46,370 nucleotides of DNA, from assembly GCA_905233855.1 (NCBI GenBank), contig CAJOGA010000002.1, positions 1-46,370 of the forward strand, read 5' to 3'. This stretch comes from an uncultured Clostridia bacterium. Lineage in GTDB: Bacteria; Bacillota; Clostridia; UBA1381; CAJOGA01. Both the position numbers and the translations under genes were made by a program. The notes below the pieces were generated by a model that did not search any database, was not told the origin of the DNA, and saw only the letters and a program-made list of their open reading frames with translations. Of the stretch, positions 26,325 through 36,500 are shown in pieces; positions within the stretch are counted from its first letter, which is position 1, and each line of letters begins with the position of its first letter.

Positions 26325-26990
26325 ATGCATGACGGTCATAGACAAAGATTACGTGAACGCTATGAAAAAGAAGGTCTGGATTCCTTTGCACCACACGAGA
26401 TTTTAGAGCTGTTATTGTTTTATGCAATTCCAAGGAAGGACACAAACCGTCTGGCTCACGCTATTTTAAATAAGTTCGGAACTTTAACCAATGTGTTTCA
26501 GGCAAGTCCCGAAGAACTCCAGACCGTTGAAGGCTTAGGAAAAGGAGCGGCTGTTTTTCTTAGCATAATAAGCGATGTTTTGCGTCGTTGCCAATTAGAA
26601 CAACTTATCAAACTTCCCACTATAAATTCCGTGCGTGAAGCACGTGAATGTGTTATTTCCCTTTTCGCCGGAAAGACTAATGAGGAATGTTATTTGATTT
26701 CGCTGACCAAGCAAAACAAAGTTAAGCACATCAGCAAAATATGCAGCGGAACGCCTGATGAAACTCCGTTTTATCCGCGTCTGATTGCAGAGGCCGCATT
26801 GCTTAACAAAGCGTCAAAGGTTATTATTGCACATAATCATCCCGGCGGAACTTTAACTCCGTCAGAGGCAGACATTGAAACAACCAAAGTTATTAAAAAT
26901 ATGTTTCAGTTGATGGGAATAGAGCTTATAGATCACATAATTGTTGCCGGCAATAATTCCTCAAGCATGGCAATGCTTAATTTTATTTGA
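26325..26990 (+). CDS. radC: RadC/UPF0758 family JAB-domain protein
   Basis: A 221-residue protein with an N-terminal helix-hairpin-helix region (LQTVEGLGKGAAVFL) and a C-terminal JAB/MPN metal-binding domain with HNHPGGTLTPSEAD, whose two His and Asp coordinate zinc in relatives. The name RadC is historic; a repair role is not established, and DNA-processing or competence roles have been proposed. AAGGAG precedes the ATG. It follows pyrE by 30 bases. Confidence 0.92.
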   Translation: MHDGHRQRLRERYEKEGLDSFAPHEILELLLFYAIPRKDTNRLAHAILNKFGTLTNVFQASPEELQTVEGLGKGAAVFLSIISDVLRRCQLEQLIKLPTINSVREARECVISLFAGKTNEECYLISLTKQNKVKHISKICSGTPDETPFYPRLIAEAALLNKASKVIIAHNHPGGTLTPSEADIETTKVIKNMFQLMGIELIDHIIVAGNNSSSMAMLNFI

Positions 26991-27022
26991 TTAAACGCCA
27001 AAAAGGCAAAGCAAAAAAACAC

Positions 27023-27051
27023 TTGTAATTTTGTATACTTTGTGATATACT
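27023..27051 (+). promoter_or_regulatory. Promoter of the pheST T-box transcript
   Basis: TTGTAA (27023-27028), 17 bases, TATACT (27046-27051), giving a start near 27058. Confidence 0.65.
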
Positions 27052-27057
27052 GTAAAA

Positions 27058-27356
27058 AATTGTTAAAGACAATGAAAAAGCACAGTAGGCTGTGTGTTGC
27101 AGTACAGAGAGAAACGTCATAGGCTGAAAGCGTTTCCAAAATGCTTTTGCATTTGCTCGCATATGCTGAACCTTCGGCTTTGGAGTTGCATGGCTGAAAC
27201 CTGTATTTGTTTTTAAAAACAGTATCGGCGTGTAAGTTATGACGTTTACCGTGCGTTAAACGGATTAAAGTGTCGGTTTGTTGGCAAACCGGAATATAGG
27301 TGGTACCGCGGAGATATTAACTTCGTCCTTGTTTTTTGGGGACGAAGTTTTTTTAA
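27058..27356 (+). promoter_or_regulatory. T-box riboswitch upstream of pheS
   Basis: A 300-base leader with the T-box core AGGTGGTACCGCG (27298-27310), which binds the free end of uncharged tRNA, and a stem I with AGAGAGAAACG and GGCTGAAAGCGTTTC. It ends in the terminator ACTTCGTCC/GGACGAAGT (27320-27348) with seven T. By family logic uncharged tRNA-Phe would stabilise the antiterminator and switch on pheST. I cannot fix the specifier codon by eye: TTC occurs at 27134-27136 and at 27173-27175. It accounts for the gap between radC and pheS. Confidence 0.9.
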
Positions 27357-27381
27357 TACTTTGAAAGGAGCTTTATTTATA

Positions 27382-28401
27382 ATGAAAGAAAAATTGCAGC
27401 AAATACAAACATCAGTAGAAGAACTTTTAAAACAAATTTCCGATATTTCAGCTCTTGAAAATATAAGAGTACAATATCTGGGCAAAAAAGGCGAACTGAC
27501 CTCTGTGTTAAGAGGCATGGGTTCATTAAGTGCGGAGGAACGTCCGCAGATCGGTGCTTTGGCAAACAAAGTGCGTGAGTTTTTGGAAAAATCCATAGAA
27601 GAAAAGAAAATCTCGCTTGAAAAAGCCGCAAGAGCCAACAACCTTAAAGCGGAGACGATAGATGTTACCATGCCGGGCAAAATCAGTCCTAACGGCAAGC
27701 TTCATCCGCTCACACAGGTTATGAACGAGGTTAAAGACATATTCATCGGTATGGGATTTTCCATTGCACAAGGCCCTGATGTGGAATATGACTACTACAA
27801 CTTTGAAGCGTTGAATATACCAAAACATCACCCTGCACGCGACACGCAGGATACCTTCTATGTTAACGACAACATAGTATTAAGAACACAAACATCGCCT
27901 GTGCAGGTGCGTGTTATGGAAAAACAAAAACCGCCTATACGCATCATCTCGCCGGGAAGAGTGTTCAGAAGCGACGCCGTTGACGCAACCCACTCCCCTG
28001 TTTTTCACCAGATAGAAGGCTTGGTTGTGGACAAGGGCGTTACAATGAGCGACCTTAAAGGCACGCTTGAAACGTTTTTGAAGGCACTCTACGGTAAAGA
28101 TGCACGAGTTCGTTTAAGACCGCATCACTTCCCTTTCACAGAACCGAGTGCCGAGGTTGATGTATCGTGCTTTGTTTGCGGTGGCGAAGGCTGCCGTGTG
28201 TGCAAAAACGAAGGCTGGATAGAAATTTTAGGTGCCGGAATGGTGCATCCGAAAGTGCTCGCCAACTGCGGTATAGACCCTGAAATATACAGTGGTTTTG
28301 CATTTGGCTTAGGCTTGGAAAGAATAACCATGGGCAGATACGATATTGATGATTTAAGATTATTCTATGAAAACGACCTGCGTTTCTTGCAGCAGTTTTA
28401 A
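27382..28401 (+). CDS. pheS: Phenylalanyl-tRNA synthetase alpha subunit
   Basis: Catalytic subunit of the alpha2-beta2 enzyme that charges tRNA-Phe, 339 residues. An N-terminal coiled coil (about 1-85) is followed by the class II core with [19 protein letters not shown] (motif 2) and [16 protein letters not shown] (motif 3). I start at ATG 27382 because AAAGGAG lies 11 bases upstream; a TTG at 27361 overlaps that site. It is expressed from the T-box leader together with pheT. Confidence 0.97.
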   Translation: MKEKLQQIQTSVEELLKQISDISALENIRVQYLGKKGELTSVLRGMGSLSAEERPQIGALANKVREFLEKSIEEKKISLEKAARANNLKAETIDVTMPGKISPNGKLHPLTQVMNEVKDIFIGMGFSIAQGPDVEYDYYNFEALNIPKHHPARDTQDTFYVNDNIVLRTQTSPVQVRVMEKQKPPIRIISPGRVFRSDAVDATHSPVFHQIEGLVVDKGVTMSDLKGTLETFLKALYGKDARVRLRPHHFPFTEPSAEVDVSCFVCGGEGCRVCKNEGWIEILGAGMVHPKVLANCGIDPEIYSGFAFGLGLERITMGRYDIDDLRLFYENDLRFLQQF

Positions 28402-28424
28402 TTAAGGGAAAGGAGAGTATTACT

Positions 28425-30803
28425 ATGAAAGTACCTATGAGTTGGTTTAACGACTATACAGATATATCCGGCGTAACGCCGAAAGAATATAACGACGCAA
28501 TGACAATGTCCGGCTCTAAAGTGGAGGGCATTGAAGAAGTCGGTGCTGAAATATCAAACGTGGTTACAGCTAAGATAACATCAGTTGTAAAACACCCTAA
28601 TGCCGACACACTGTGGGTTTGTCAAGTGGACACAGGCTCTGAACAGCTGCAAATTGTTACAGGTGCCGACAACATTTTTGAAGGAGCTATCGTTCCTGTT
28701 GCACTGCACGGTGCAAAGCTTCCGGGCGATATCACCATAAAAAAAGGTAAATTACGCGGTGAAGTGTCAAACGGAATGATGTGTTCACATCAGGAGCTTA
28801 ATATGAGTGAAGCGGACTTTGATTTTGAAGTTCCGCAGCACGGCATACTCATCCTTCCTGAAGGCACACCTCTCGGCGTTGATGTTAAGGATTTGTTTTC
28901 TCTTAACGAAAATGTTGTGGAATTTGAAATAACATCAAACCGTCCGGATTGTTTCAGTGTTATAGGTCTGGCAAGAGAAACCGCCGTAACCTTTGACAAA
29001 CCGTTTAATCTTCCTAAACCAACATATACCGAAAACAGCGATGACATAAACAAATATCTTACGGTAAAGGTGTCGGACACCGAAAAATGTTTCAGATACG
29101 CTGCAAAAATGGTACAAAACGTTAAAATTGCTCCATCACCAAAATGGCTGTGCGACAGATTAAAGGCATGCGGTGTGCGTCCTATAAACAATATCGTTGA
29201 CATAACAAACTACATTTTGCTCGAATACGGTCAGCCGATGCACGCTTTTGACCTGCGTGATATAAACGGCAGATGTATAAATGTCCGCACGGCATCTGAC
29301 GGCGAAAAAATAACCACTCTCGACAGTCAGGACAGAGTGCTTGATTCGTCCATGCTTGTTATTGCAGACAATGAACGTGCAATAGCTGTTGCAGGTGTTA
29401 TGGGTGCCGAAAATTCTGAAGTAAAGCCTGACACAACAACCGTTATATTTGAATGTGCAACATTTGACGCCGTAAGCGTCAGAAAAGCTGCAAAGAAACT
29501 CGGCTTAAGAACAGAAGCATCTTCACGCTATGAAAAGGGTCTTGACGTTAACAATATCATCCCTGCCCTTTCAAGAGCGTGCGAACTTGTGTGTCAATTA
29601 GGTGCAGGCGAAGTTGCAGGCGGAATAATAGATGAATTTGCCGCTCCTAAATCCCCTAAAGCAATAGAATTTGATCCCGACAAAATAAATAAATTCCTCG
29701 GTGCTGACATATCAAAAGAATTTATGACCGACACCCTCACAAAACTCGGTTTTGAGCTTGACGGAAACACGTTGTATGTTCCAACTTTCCGTCCGGATGT
29801 TGAATCAATGGCAGACGTTGCAGAGGAGGTTGTGCGTATATACGGCTACAACAATATTCCGTCAACGCTACTTTCCGGCGATACAGTGCAAGGCGGAAAA
29901 ACAAAAGCTCAGCAAACAGAGGACAAGGTAAAAAGCATATTGACATCTCAGGGTGCGTATGAAATTATGACATACTCCTTCACAAGCCCTGTAATTTTTG
30001 ACAAACTCAATATCGACGAAGAATCGCCGCTCCGCAAAACGGTTCAGATTACTAATCCGCTCGGCGAAGACACCTCAATTATGAGAACAACAACCGTTGC
30101 ATCTATGATGGATGTTATGGTAAGAAACTATAATCAAAGAACGCCTCAGGCAAGATTGTTTGAGATAGGTAAAATATATATACCCGGCGATGACCCTGCC
30201 AAGCTGCCTACCGAAACTGACGTTATCACCATAGGCGGATACGGTAAAATGGATTTCTATGACATAAAAGGTATGTGCGATGCTGTGTTTGACCAGCTCA
30301 AAATTGAAGTGAAATATGTCGCATGCACCGATAATCCAACCTATCATCCGGGCAGAACTGCCGATATATATATAAACAAAAAACGCATCGGTACTGTGGG
30401 GCAAATTCATCCTGACGTTTGCGACAACTATGGCATAAACGAAGAGTGTTATGTTGCTCAAATTAATTTTGATGAATTATTAAATGTAAAACCGGATAAA
30501 ATATCATATAAACAACTTCCTAAATTTCCTGCTGTATCGCGTGATATTGCAATGCTGGTTGATGACAGCGTTCCTGTTGCGGACATTGAAGCTGTTATTA
30601 AACAGGCATCAGGCAAGATGTTGGAGTCGCTGTCTTTGTTTGACGTATACAAAGGCAAACAGATACCGGACGGCAAAAAGAGTGTGGCATATGCCGCAAT
30701 ATTCCGTTCTGCCGACAGAACTTTAACAGATGATGATGTTAACAAAGTGTTCAACAAGATCCTCAAATCTCTTGAACATAATCTTAACGCACAGTTACGA
30801 TAA
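28425..30803 (+). CDS. pheT: Phenylalanyl-tRNA synthetase beta subunit
   Basis: Editing and tRNA-binding subunit, 792 residues: EMAP-like tRNA-binding domain (about 40-150), B3/B4 editing domain, B5 domain, catalytic-like core, and the C-terminal anticodon-binding FDX-ACB domain (about 700-792, KFPAVSRDIAMLVDDSVPV). AAGGAGAG precedes the ATG, 23 bases after pheS. Full length and without obvious lesions. Confidence 0.97.
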   Translation: MKVPMSWFNDYTDISGVTPKEYNDAMTMSGSKVEGIEEVGAEISNVVTAKITSVVKHPNADTLWVCQVDTGSEQLQIVTGADNIFEGAIVPVALHGAKLPGDITIKKGKLRGEVSNGMMCSHQELNMSEADFDFEVPQHGILILPEGTPLGVDVKDLFSLNENVVEFEITSNRPDCFSVIGLARETAVTFDKPFNLPKPTYTENSDDINKYLTVKVSDTEKCFRYAAKMVQNVKIAPSPKWLCDRLKACGVRPINNIVDITNYILLEYGQPMHAFDLRDINGRCINVRTASDGEKITTLDSQDRVLDSSMLVIADNERAIAVAGVMGAENSEVKPDTTTVIFECATFDAVSVRKAAKKLGLRTEASSRYEKGLDVNNIIPALSRACELVCQLGAGEVAGGIIDEFAAPKSPKAIEFDPDKINKFLGADISKEFMTDTLTKLGFELDGNTLYVPTFRPDVESMADVAEEVVRIYGYNNIPSTLLSGDTVQGGKTKAQQTEDKVKSILTSQGAYEIMTYSFTSPVIFDKLNIDEESPLRKTVQITNPLGEDTSIMRTTTVASMMDVMVRNYNQRTPQARLFEIGKIYIPGDDPAKLPTETDVITIGGYGKMDFYDIKGMCDAVFDQLKIEVKYVACTDNPTYHPGRTADIYINKKRIGTVGQIHPDVCDNYGINEECYVAQINFDELLNVKPDKISYKQLPKFPAVSRDIAMLVDDSVPVADIEAVIKQASGKMLESLSLFDVYKGKQIPDGKKSVAYAAIFRSADRTLTDDDVNKVFNKILKSLEHNLNAQLR

Positions 30804-30834
30804 TTACAAATTTATTAAGTTTTAAAAAAAGGTA

Positions 30835-30863
30835 TTGAACAGAATTTGGTTTTGTATTATTAT
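30835..30863 (+). promoter_or_regulatory. Promoter of ireB
   Basis: TTGAAC (30835-30840), 17 bases, TATTAT (30858-30863), 34 bases before the start. It suggests ireB is transcribed apart from pheST. Confidence 0.5.
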
Positions 30864-30897
30864 ATAGGTGTCAATCTTTTGAAAGGAGTGGCTATGG

Positions 30898-31146
30898 ATG
30901 GATTTTAACGAAACAACAAAATTCACTCTTAATTTTGATAAAGAAGAACAGGTTAGGCAAATAATGACCGAAGTATATGAGGCATTGAAAATCAAAGGCT
31001 ATAACCCCGTAAGTCAGATTGTCGGATATCTTATGTCGGGCGACCCTACCTATATCACAAGCTATGACAACGCAAGAAGCAAAATTTGCAAGCTTGAAAG
31101 AGACGTACTGCTTGAAAATATAATAAAATCGTATTTACAGAATTAA
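30898..31146 (+). CDS. ireB: IreB family regulatory phosphoprotein (UPF0297)
   Basis: An 82-residue protein with the family core [35 protein letters not shown] and KLERDVLLE (in two stretches). In Enterococcus IreB is a substrate of the Ser/Thr kinase IreK and affects cephalosporin tolerance; the early Thr residues (NETTKFTL) are where phosphorylation is reported there. In most Firmicutes it follows alaS and precedes ruvX; here neither is adjacent. AAAGGAG precedes the ATG. Confidence 0.92.
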   Translation: MDFNETTKFTLNFDKEEQVRQIMTEVYEALKIKGYNPVSQIVGYLMSGDPTYITSYDNARSKICKLERDVLLENIIKSYLQN

Positions 31147-31180
31147 AGATCTGAATTTTCATGCTTTAACAAACATTATT

Positions 31181-31223
31181 CAAAAGAGCGGGCATTTTTT
31201 GTGTGTTTATGTTCGCTCTTTTG
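31181..31223 (+). promoter_or_regulatory. Long hairpin upstream of proB
   Basis: CAAAAGAGCG (31181-31190) pairs with CGCTCTTTTG (31214-31223), and the stem can extend four more pairs inward with two G-U. It may terminate ireB or act in the proB leader; only a weak T-run follows it. Confidence 0.5.
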
Positions 31224-31244
31224 TTGCATATTTGGAGGTACATA

Positions 31245-32042
31245 GTGGACAAGATTTATAACAGAATTAAAGAAGCAAAACGAATAGTGGTAAAGATTGG
31301 AACATCAAGTCTCACATACAGCACAGGCAAGCTTAACATACGTCAGATAGAAAAACTGATACGCGTCCTCTCCGATATACGCAATCAGGGCCGCGAAGTG
31401 ATTTTGGTATCATCGGGTGCTATAAGTGTGGGTGCAGGTAAACTCGGACTTAAGGAACGTCCGCGTGAAACACGCTTTAAACAGGCTGCGGCATCGGTCG
31501 GGCAATGTGAATTGATGTATTTGTACGACAAACTGTTTTCGGAATACAACAACACCGCTGCTCAAATTTTGCTTACAAAAAGCGATATTGATGAAGACAA
31601 ACGCGTTATCAACACAAAAAACACTATCAACACGCTGTTGGAAATGGGTATTATCCCCGTTGTAAACGAAAACGACACAGTTTCAACAGATGAAATAGAG
31701 TTTGGCGATAACGATACTCTGTCCGCTATTGTTGCAAAGCTTGTGGAAGCTGACCTGCTCGTCATCTTCTCCGATATAGACGGATTATACACCGCCGACC
31801 CGCATAAAGACGAAAACGCAAAGCTCATAGAAATTATAACAGAAATAGATGATTCCGTTAAAGCGCTTGCGGGCGACACAGTAACGAACCGAGGTACAGG
31901 CGGCATGATTACAAAACTGACAGCAGCAGAAATTGCCACAGGCTCAGGCATAGACATGATAGTCGCAAACGGAAATAACGTGGAGGCGTTGTATACCATG
32001 CTGGACGGCAAGCCTCACGGAACAATTTTTACAGCAAAGTAA
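31245..32042 (+). CDS. proB: Glutamate 5-kinase
   Basis: First step of proline synthesis: ATP plus glutamate gives glutamyl 5-phosphate. I start at GTG 31245 because GGAGG lies upstream; an ATG at 31203 reads through the hairpin and has no ribosome site. The 265 residues cover the amino-acid kinase domain only (VVKIGTSSLTY, SSGAISVGAGKL, NENDTVSTDEIEFGDNDTLS, IDGLYTADPH). The C-terminal PUA domain found in many ProB proteins is absent. It is followed by proA after 15 bases. Confidence 0.95.
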   Translation: MDKIYNRIKEAKRIVVKIGTSSLTYSTGKLNIRQIEKLIRVLSDIRNQGREVILVSSGAISVGAGKLGLKERPRETRFKQAAASVGQCELMYLYDKLFSEYNNTAAQILLTKSDIDEDKRVINTKNTINTLLEMGIIPVVNENDTVSTDEIEFGDNDTLSAIVAKLVEADLLVIFSDIDGLYTADPHKDENAKLIEIITEIDDSVKALAGDTVTNRGTGGMITKLTAAEIATGSGIDMIVANGNNVEALYTMLDGKPHGTIFTAK

Positions 32043-32057
32043 AAGGAGATTTAATAA

Positions 32058-33302
32058 ATGACCGAACTGATTCAAAAAGGCACGGCGGCAAAGAATGCAA
32101 GCTTTAAACTGATGAATTTATCTCAAACAACAAAAAGCAATGTGCTTAAAGCTATTGCCGACGCATTAGTGGAAAACACAGACTATCTCATAAACGAAAA
32201 TGCAAAGGATATAGCAAACGCGAAAGCAAAAGGCATCTCCGACGCTATGTTGGACAGATTGTCTGTAAATGCAAAGCGTATTGCGGATATGGCGGACGGT
32301 GTGCGTTCCGTGGAAGCTTTGCAGGACCCTATCGGCGAAGTTACATATATGACAAAACGTCCAAACGGGTTAATGATAGGTCAGAAGCGTGTGCCGCTCG
32401 GCGTTATCGCCATTATATACGAAGCACGTCCCAATGTTACGGTAGATGCGGCCGCTTTATGCATAAAAACATCAAACGCCGTTATCTTACGCGGCGGAAG
32501 CGAAGCCATAAATTCAAACAAAGCACTTATGTCCGTCATGCAAAAAGCGGCATATGCCGCAGGATTGCCCGAAGGAAGTATAAGCCTTATAGAAGATACT
32601 TCCCGTCAGACAGCAACCGAACTTATGCGTCTGAAGGATTACATAGATGTTTTAATCCCACGAGGCGGTGCAGGTCTTATCAAAAGCGTCGTGGAAAACG
32701 CGACAGTGCCTGTAATAGAAACCGGCACAGGCAACTGCCACGTGTATGTAGACGGAGACTGCGATTTTAAAATGGCTGAAAATATAGTTATCAACGCAAA
32801 AACAAGCCGGCCGTCAGTTTGTAATGCGGAGGAAACCCTGCTTGTAGACAAATCCATAGCAAAGGAATTTTTGCCGGGAATGTTGAAGAAACTGTCCGAT
32901 CTCAATGTTGAGATACGCGGTTGTGAACAAACTCTTCAAATATACCAAGACGCCGTTCCTGCAACGGAAGAGGACTGGTACAAAGAATACAACGACTATA
33001 TCATTGCTGTTAAAGTGGTTGACGGAATCGACGAGGCTATTGCACATATCAATAAATACAACACCAAACATTCCGAAGCTATTGTTACCAACAATTACGC
33101 AAAGGCAAACAGATTTTTGAACGAAATAGATGCGGCAGCGGTATATGTTAACGCATCAACACGTTTCACCGACGGATTTGAGTTCGGATTCGGTGCGGAA
33201 ATTGGCATAAGCACACAAAAAATACATGCAAGAGGTCCGATGGGGCTTAAGGAATTAACCACTTTAAAATACATTATTTACGGCGACGGACAAGTCAGAT
33301 AA
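32058..33302 (+). CDS. proA: Gamma-glutamyl phosphate reductase
   Basis: Second step of proline synthesis: NADPH-dependent reduction of glutamyl 5-phosphate to the semialdehyde, 414 residues. Aldehyde-dehydrogenase fold with VILRGGSEA, LIPRGGAGLI, ETGTGNCHVYVD and the catalytic cysteine in RPSVCNAEETLLV. The C-terminus has FGAEIGISTQKIHARGPMGL. AAAGGAG precedes the ATG. It forms the proBA operon and ends in a strong terminator. proC is not in the window. Confidence 0.97.
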   Translation: MTELIQKGTAAKNASFKLMNLSQTTKSNVLKAIADALVENTDYLINENAKDIANAKAKGISDAMLDRLSVNAKRIADMADGVRSVEALQDPIGEVTYMTKRPNGLMIGQKRVPLGVIAIIYEARPNVTVDAAALCIKTSNAVILRGGSEAINSNKALMSVMQKAAYAAGLPEGSISLIEDTSRQTATELMRLKDYIDVLIPRGGAGLIKSVVENATVPVIETGTGNCHVYVDGDCDFKMAENIVINAKTSRPSVCNAEETLLVDKSIAKEFLPGMLKKLSDLNVEIRGCEQTLQIYQDAVPATEEDWYKEYNDYIIAVKVVDGIDEAIAHINKYNTKHSEAIVTNNYAKANRFLNEIDAAAVYVNASTRFTDGFEFGFGAEIGISTQKIHARGPMGLKELTTLKYIIYGDGQVR

Positions 33303-33327
33303 AGGTTTGAATTTTATTTAACTAAAA

Positions 33328-33370
33328 AATGGCACGGCTTTTAAAAAGCCGTGCCATTATTTGTTTTTTA
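33328..33370 (+). terminator. Intrinsic terminator of proBA
   Basis: AATGGCACGGCTTT (33329-33342) pairs with AAAGCCGTGCCATT (33345-33358), followed by a T-rich tail (33359-33369). Confidence 0.85.
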
Positions 33371-33386
33371 TATTAAAACCATGCAC

Positions 33387-33523
33387 TTTGTACCATCTGT
33401 CATCTCCCGACAGATGGTACAAACAGGAGGTCAATCAATATCACGAACCCGAAAATGGCTTACAAAGCCTTTTTCGGCAATGAAATTGATAAATTTCATT
33501 GAAATGCTTTCGGAAAAGCATTT
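33387..33523. repeat. Array of four stem-loops between proA and rpoC
   Basis: Four separate hairpins lie end to end. The first, 33387-33423, is a perfect 15-bp stem (TTTGTACCATCTGTC arm). The second, 33449-33477, is CCGAAAA/TTTTCGG with inner GGCTT/AAGCC and one mismatch. The third, 33479-33500, is AATGAAAT/ATTTCATT. The fourth, 33502-33523, is AAATGCTTT/AAAGCATTT with a CGGA loop. None is followed by a clear T-run on the minus strand, so the array is not simply the rpoC terminator. No protein is encoded. It may be rpoC 3' mRNA structure, a small RNA or a degenerate palindromic element. Confidence 0.7.
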
Positions 33524-33540
33524 GTTCAGTAGGCATTATA

Positions 33541-36500
33541 TTATTCAGCAAGAGCGTCTTGAGGCACTTCATCAACGTCGTCAAACGTTTCATCAGCTGT
33601 CTCAGGATGATCAACCTGTATGTTGATGTCCTTATACACGCTCATACCGGTACCTGCCGGAACAAGCTTACCGATAACAACGTTTTCTTTCAATCCTAAC
33701 AACGGATCTATCTTTCCTTTGATTGCAGCTTCGGTCAATACTCTTGTTGTTTCCTGGAACGATGCCGCAGACAAGAAGGAATCTGTAGCAAGTGCCGCTT
33801 TTGTAATACCCAATAACACAGGCGATACCGTTGCAGGACGTTTGCCCTCCTGCTCAACAGCTTTATTCGCTTCTGTAATATCGTATATATCGCTCAACGA
33901 GCCAACCAGCAAGGTTGTATCTCCGCTATCTTCAACACGTACCTTACGCAGCATCTGACGTGCAATAACCTCGATATGCTTATCGTTGATATCAACACCC
34001 TGTGTTCTGTACACACGCTGAACTTCCTTGGTAAGATATATCTGAACATCACGCGGGCCTTTTATTCTGAGTATGTCGTGCGGATTGATAGAACCCTGTG
34101 TTATAGGATCGCCTTTTTCAACCACGTCTCCGTCTTTAACCCTTATATTTGAGCCATACGGAATAACATATGTTTTAGCGTCCGGTATTTCATTATTTGT
34201 AACAGTAACCTCACGTCGGCGTTTTGAATCCACAATTGATACAACACCGCCTATTTCTGTTACTATTGCAAGACCTTTCGGCTTACGTGCCTCAAACAAT
34301 TCTTCAACACGAGGCAAACCTTGTGTGATATCGGCATTGGATGCAACACCGCCGGTATGGAACGTACGCATTGTAAGCTGTGTACCCGGCTCACCTATGG
34401 ACTGTGCCGCAATTATACCAACAGCTTCACCTGCCTGAACAAGTTCGTCTGTTGCAAGGTTTGCACCGTAACATTTAGCACAAACACCCACGCGGCTGTT
34501 ACATGTCAATACGCTGCGTACACAAACGTCTGTAATTCCCGCATTAACGATTGATTTTGCAATGTCGTCTGTGATAAGCTCACCTGCAGGAGCAAGAACT
34601 TTATTTGTTTCAGGATCAAGCACATCTTTTGCCGCAACCCTGCCCAAAATTCTGTCATACAACGGCTCAATCATTTCGTTGCCGTCTTTGATATCGTTAA
34701 CCCAGATACCCTCTGTACAACCGCAGTCAAGCTCACGCACGATAACATCCTGGCTGACATCAACCAAACGACGTGTAAGGTAACCGGAGTCTGCCGTTCT
34801 GAGTGCAGTATCTGCCTGACCTTTTCTGGTACCGTGAGTTGATATAAAGTATTCCAAAACGTTCAAGCCTTCACGGAAGTTTGCACGGATAGGTATTTCA
34901 ATTGTACGGCCCGATGTGTTGGACATAAGTCCACGCATACCGGCAAGCTGTCTTATCTGTGTGATACTACCGCGGGCACCGGAATTAGCCATCATGAATA
35001 TCGGGTTGAATTCGTCCAGATGATCCATCAATGCCGTAGTGATATCATCGCTGGCTTTTGTCCAGATTTGTGTAATTTCCTGATATCTTTCGTCATCTGT
35101 TAAGAAACCGCGTCTGAATTCAGCAGTAATCTTATCAACGTCTTTGTCCGCCTGTGCCAATATATCCTTTTTAGCTTCCGGAATTTCCATATCGGACACA
35201 CCGATAGTTATAGCACCTCTGGTGGAGAATTTATATCCCATGCTTTTAATTTTGTCAAGCGTTTCTGCGGTTTCGGCAGTACCGTGTACTCTTATACAAC
35301 GGTCAACTATCTTGCCCAACGCTTTTTTCTCGGCAATAAAGTTGATTTCAAGGTCAAACATTGTTTCCGGATTTGTTCTGTCAACATAGCCCAAATCCTG
35401 AGGAATGCTTTGGTTGAATATTATACGTCCGACAGTTGTTTCAATTATCTTAGACTTCATTTCGCCGTCTACTTCACGGAACATACGCACCTTAATGGTA
35501 GCGTGAAGACCTATAACGCCGGTGTTATATGCTAAAATAGCCTCGTCAACGCTGGAAAATACCATACCTTCGCCCGGCTCGTTCGGCTTTTTGATGGTAA
35601 GATAATAGCTTCCCAATATCATATCCTGTGTAGGTACGGTTACAGGACGACCGTCCTGCGGCTTTAACAGGTTGTTGGTAGAAAGCATCAAAAATCTTGC
35701 TTCTGCCTGTGCCTCAGGCGACAGCGGAACGTGTGCCGCCATTTGGTCGCCGTCGAAGTCGGCGTTGTATGCGGTACAAACCAATGGGTGCAATTTTAAC
35801 GCTCTGTCATCCACCAAAACAGGTTCAAATGCCTGTATACCAAGTCTGTGCAAGGTTGGTGCACGGTTCAAAAGAATAGGATGCTCGCTGATGACATCTT
35901 CAAGCACTGCCCAAACTTCGGGCTTTGCACATTCAACCATGCGTTTTGCACTCTTTATATTATGAGCCACACCGTCTTGAACCAGTTTTTTCATAACAAA
36001 CGGTTTAAACAGCTCTATAGCCATTTCCTTCGGCAAGCCGCATTGATACATTTTAAGCTCAGGGCCTACAACTATAACCGAACGTCCGGAATAGTCAACA
36101 CGTTTACCCAACAGGTTCTGTCTGAAACGTCCCTGCTTACCTTTAAGCATATCGGACAACGACTTTAATGCTCTGTTGCCCGGTCCGGTAACTGTTCTGC
36201 CACGTCTGCCGTTGTCTATCAAAGCGTCAACAGCTTCCTGAAGCATACGTTTTTCATTACGTACGATAATATCAGGTGCACCAAGCTCCAACAATCTCTT
36301 TAAACGGTTGTTTCTGTTTATAACACGACGGTACAAATCATTCAAATCACTTGTTGCAAAACGTCCGCCGTCAAGCTGTACCATAGGACGCAATTCCGGA
36401 GGAATAACCGGAATAACCGTCAGTATCATCCATTCCGGACGGTTACCGGATTGCTTGAAGGATTCCACAACCTCAAGACGTTTTATAAGCTTGCTGCGTT

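Noticed and set aside
31203-31244. Earlier ATG start for proB
   Set aside because: It would translate through the hairpin and add 14 residues without family match; the GTG at 31245 has a GGAGG at proper distance.
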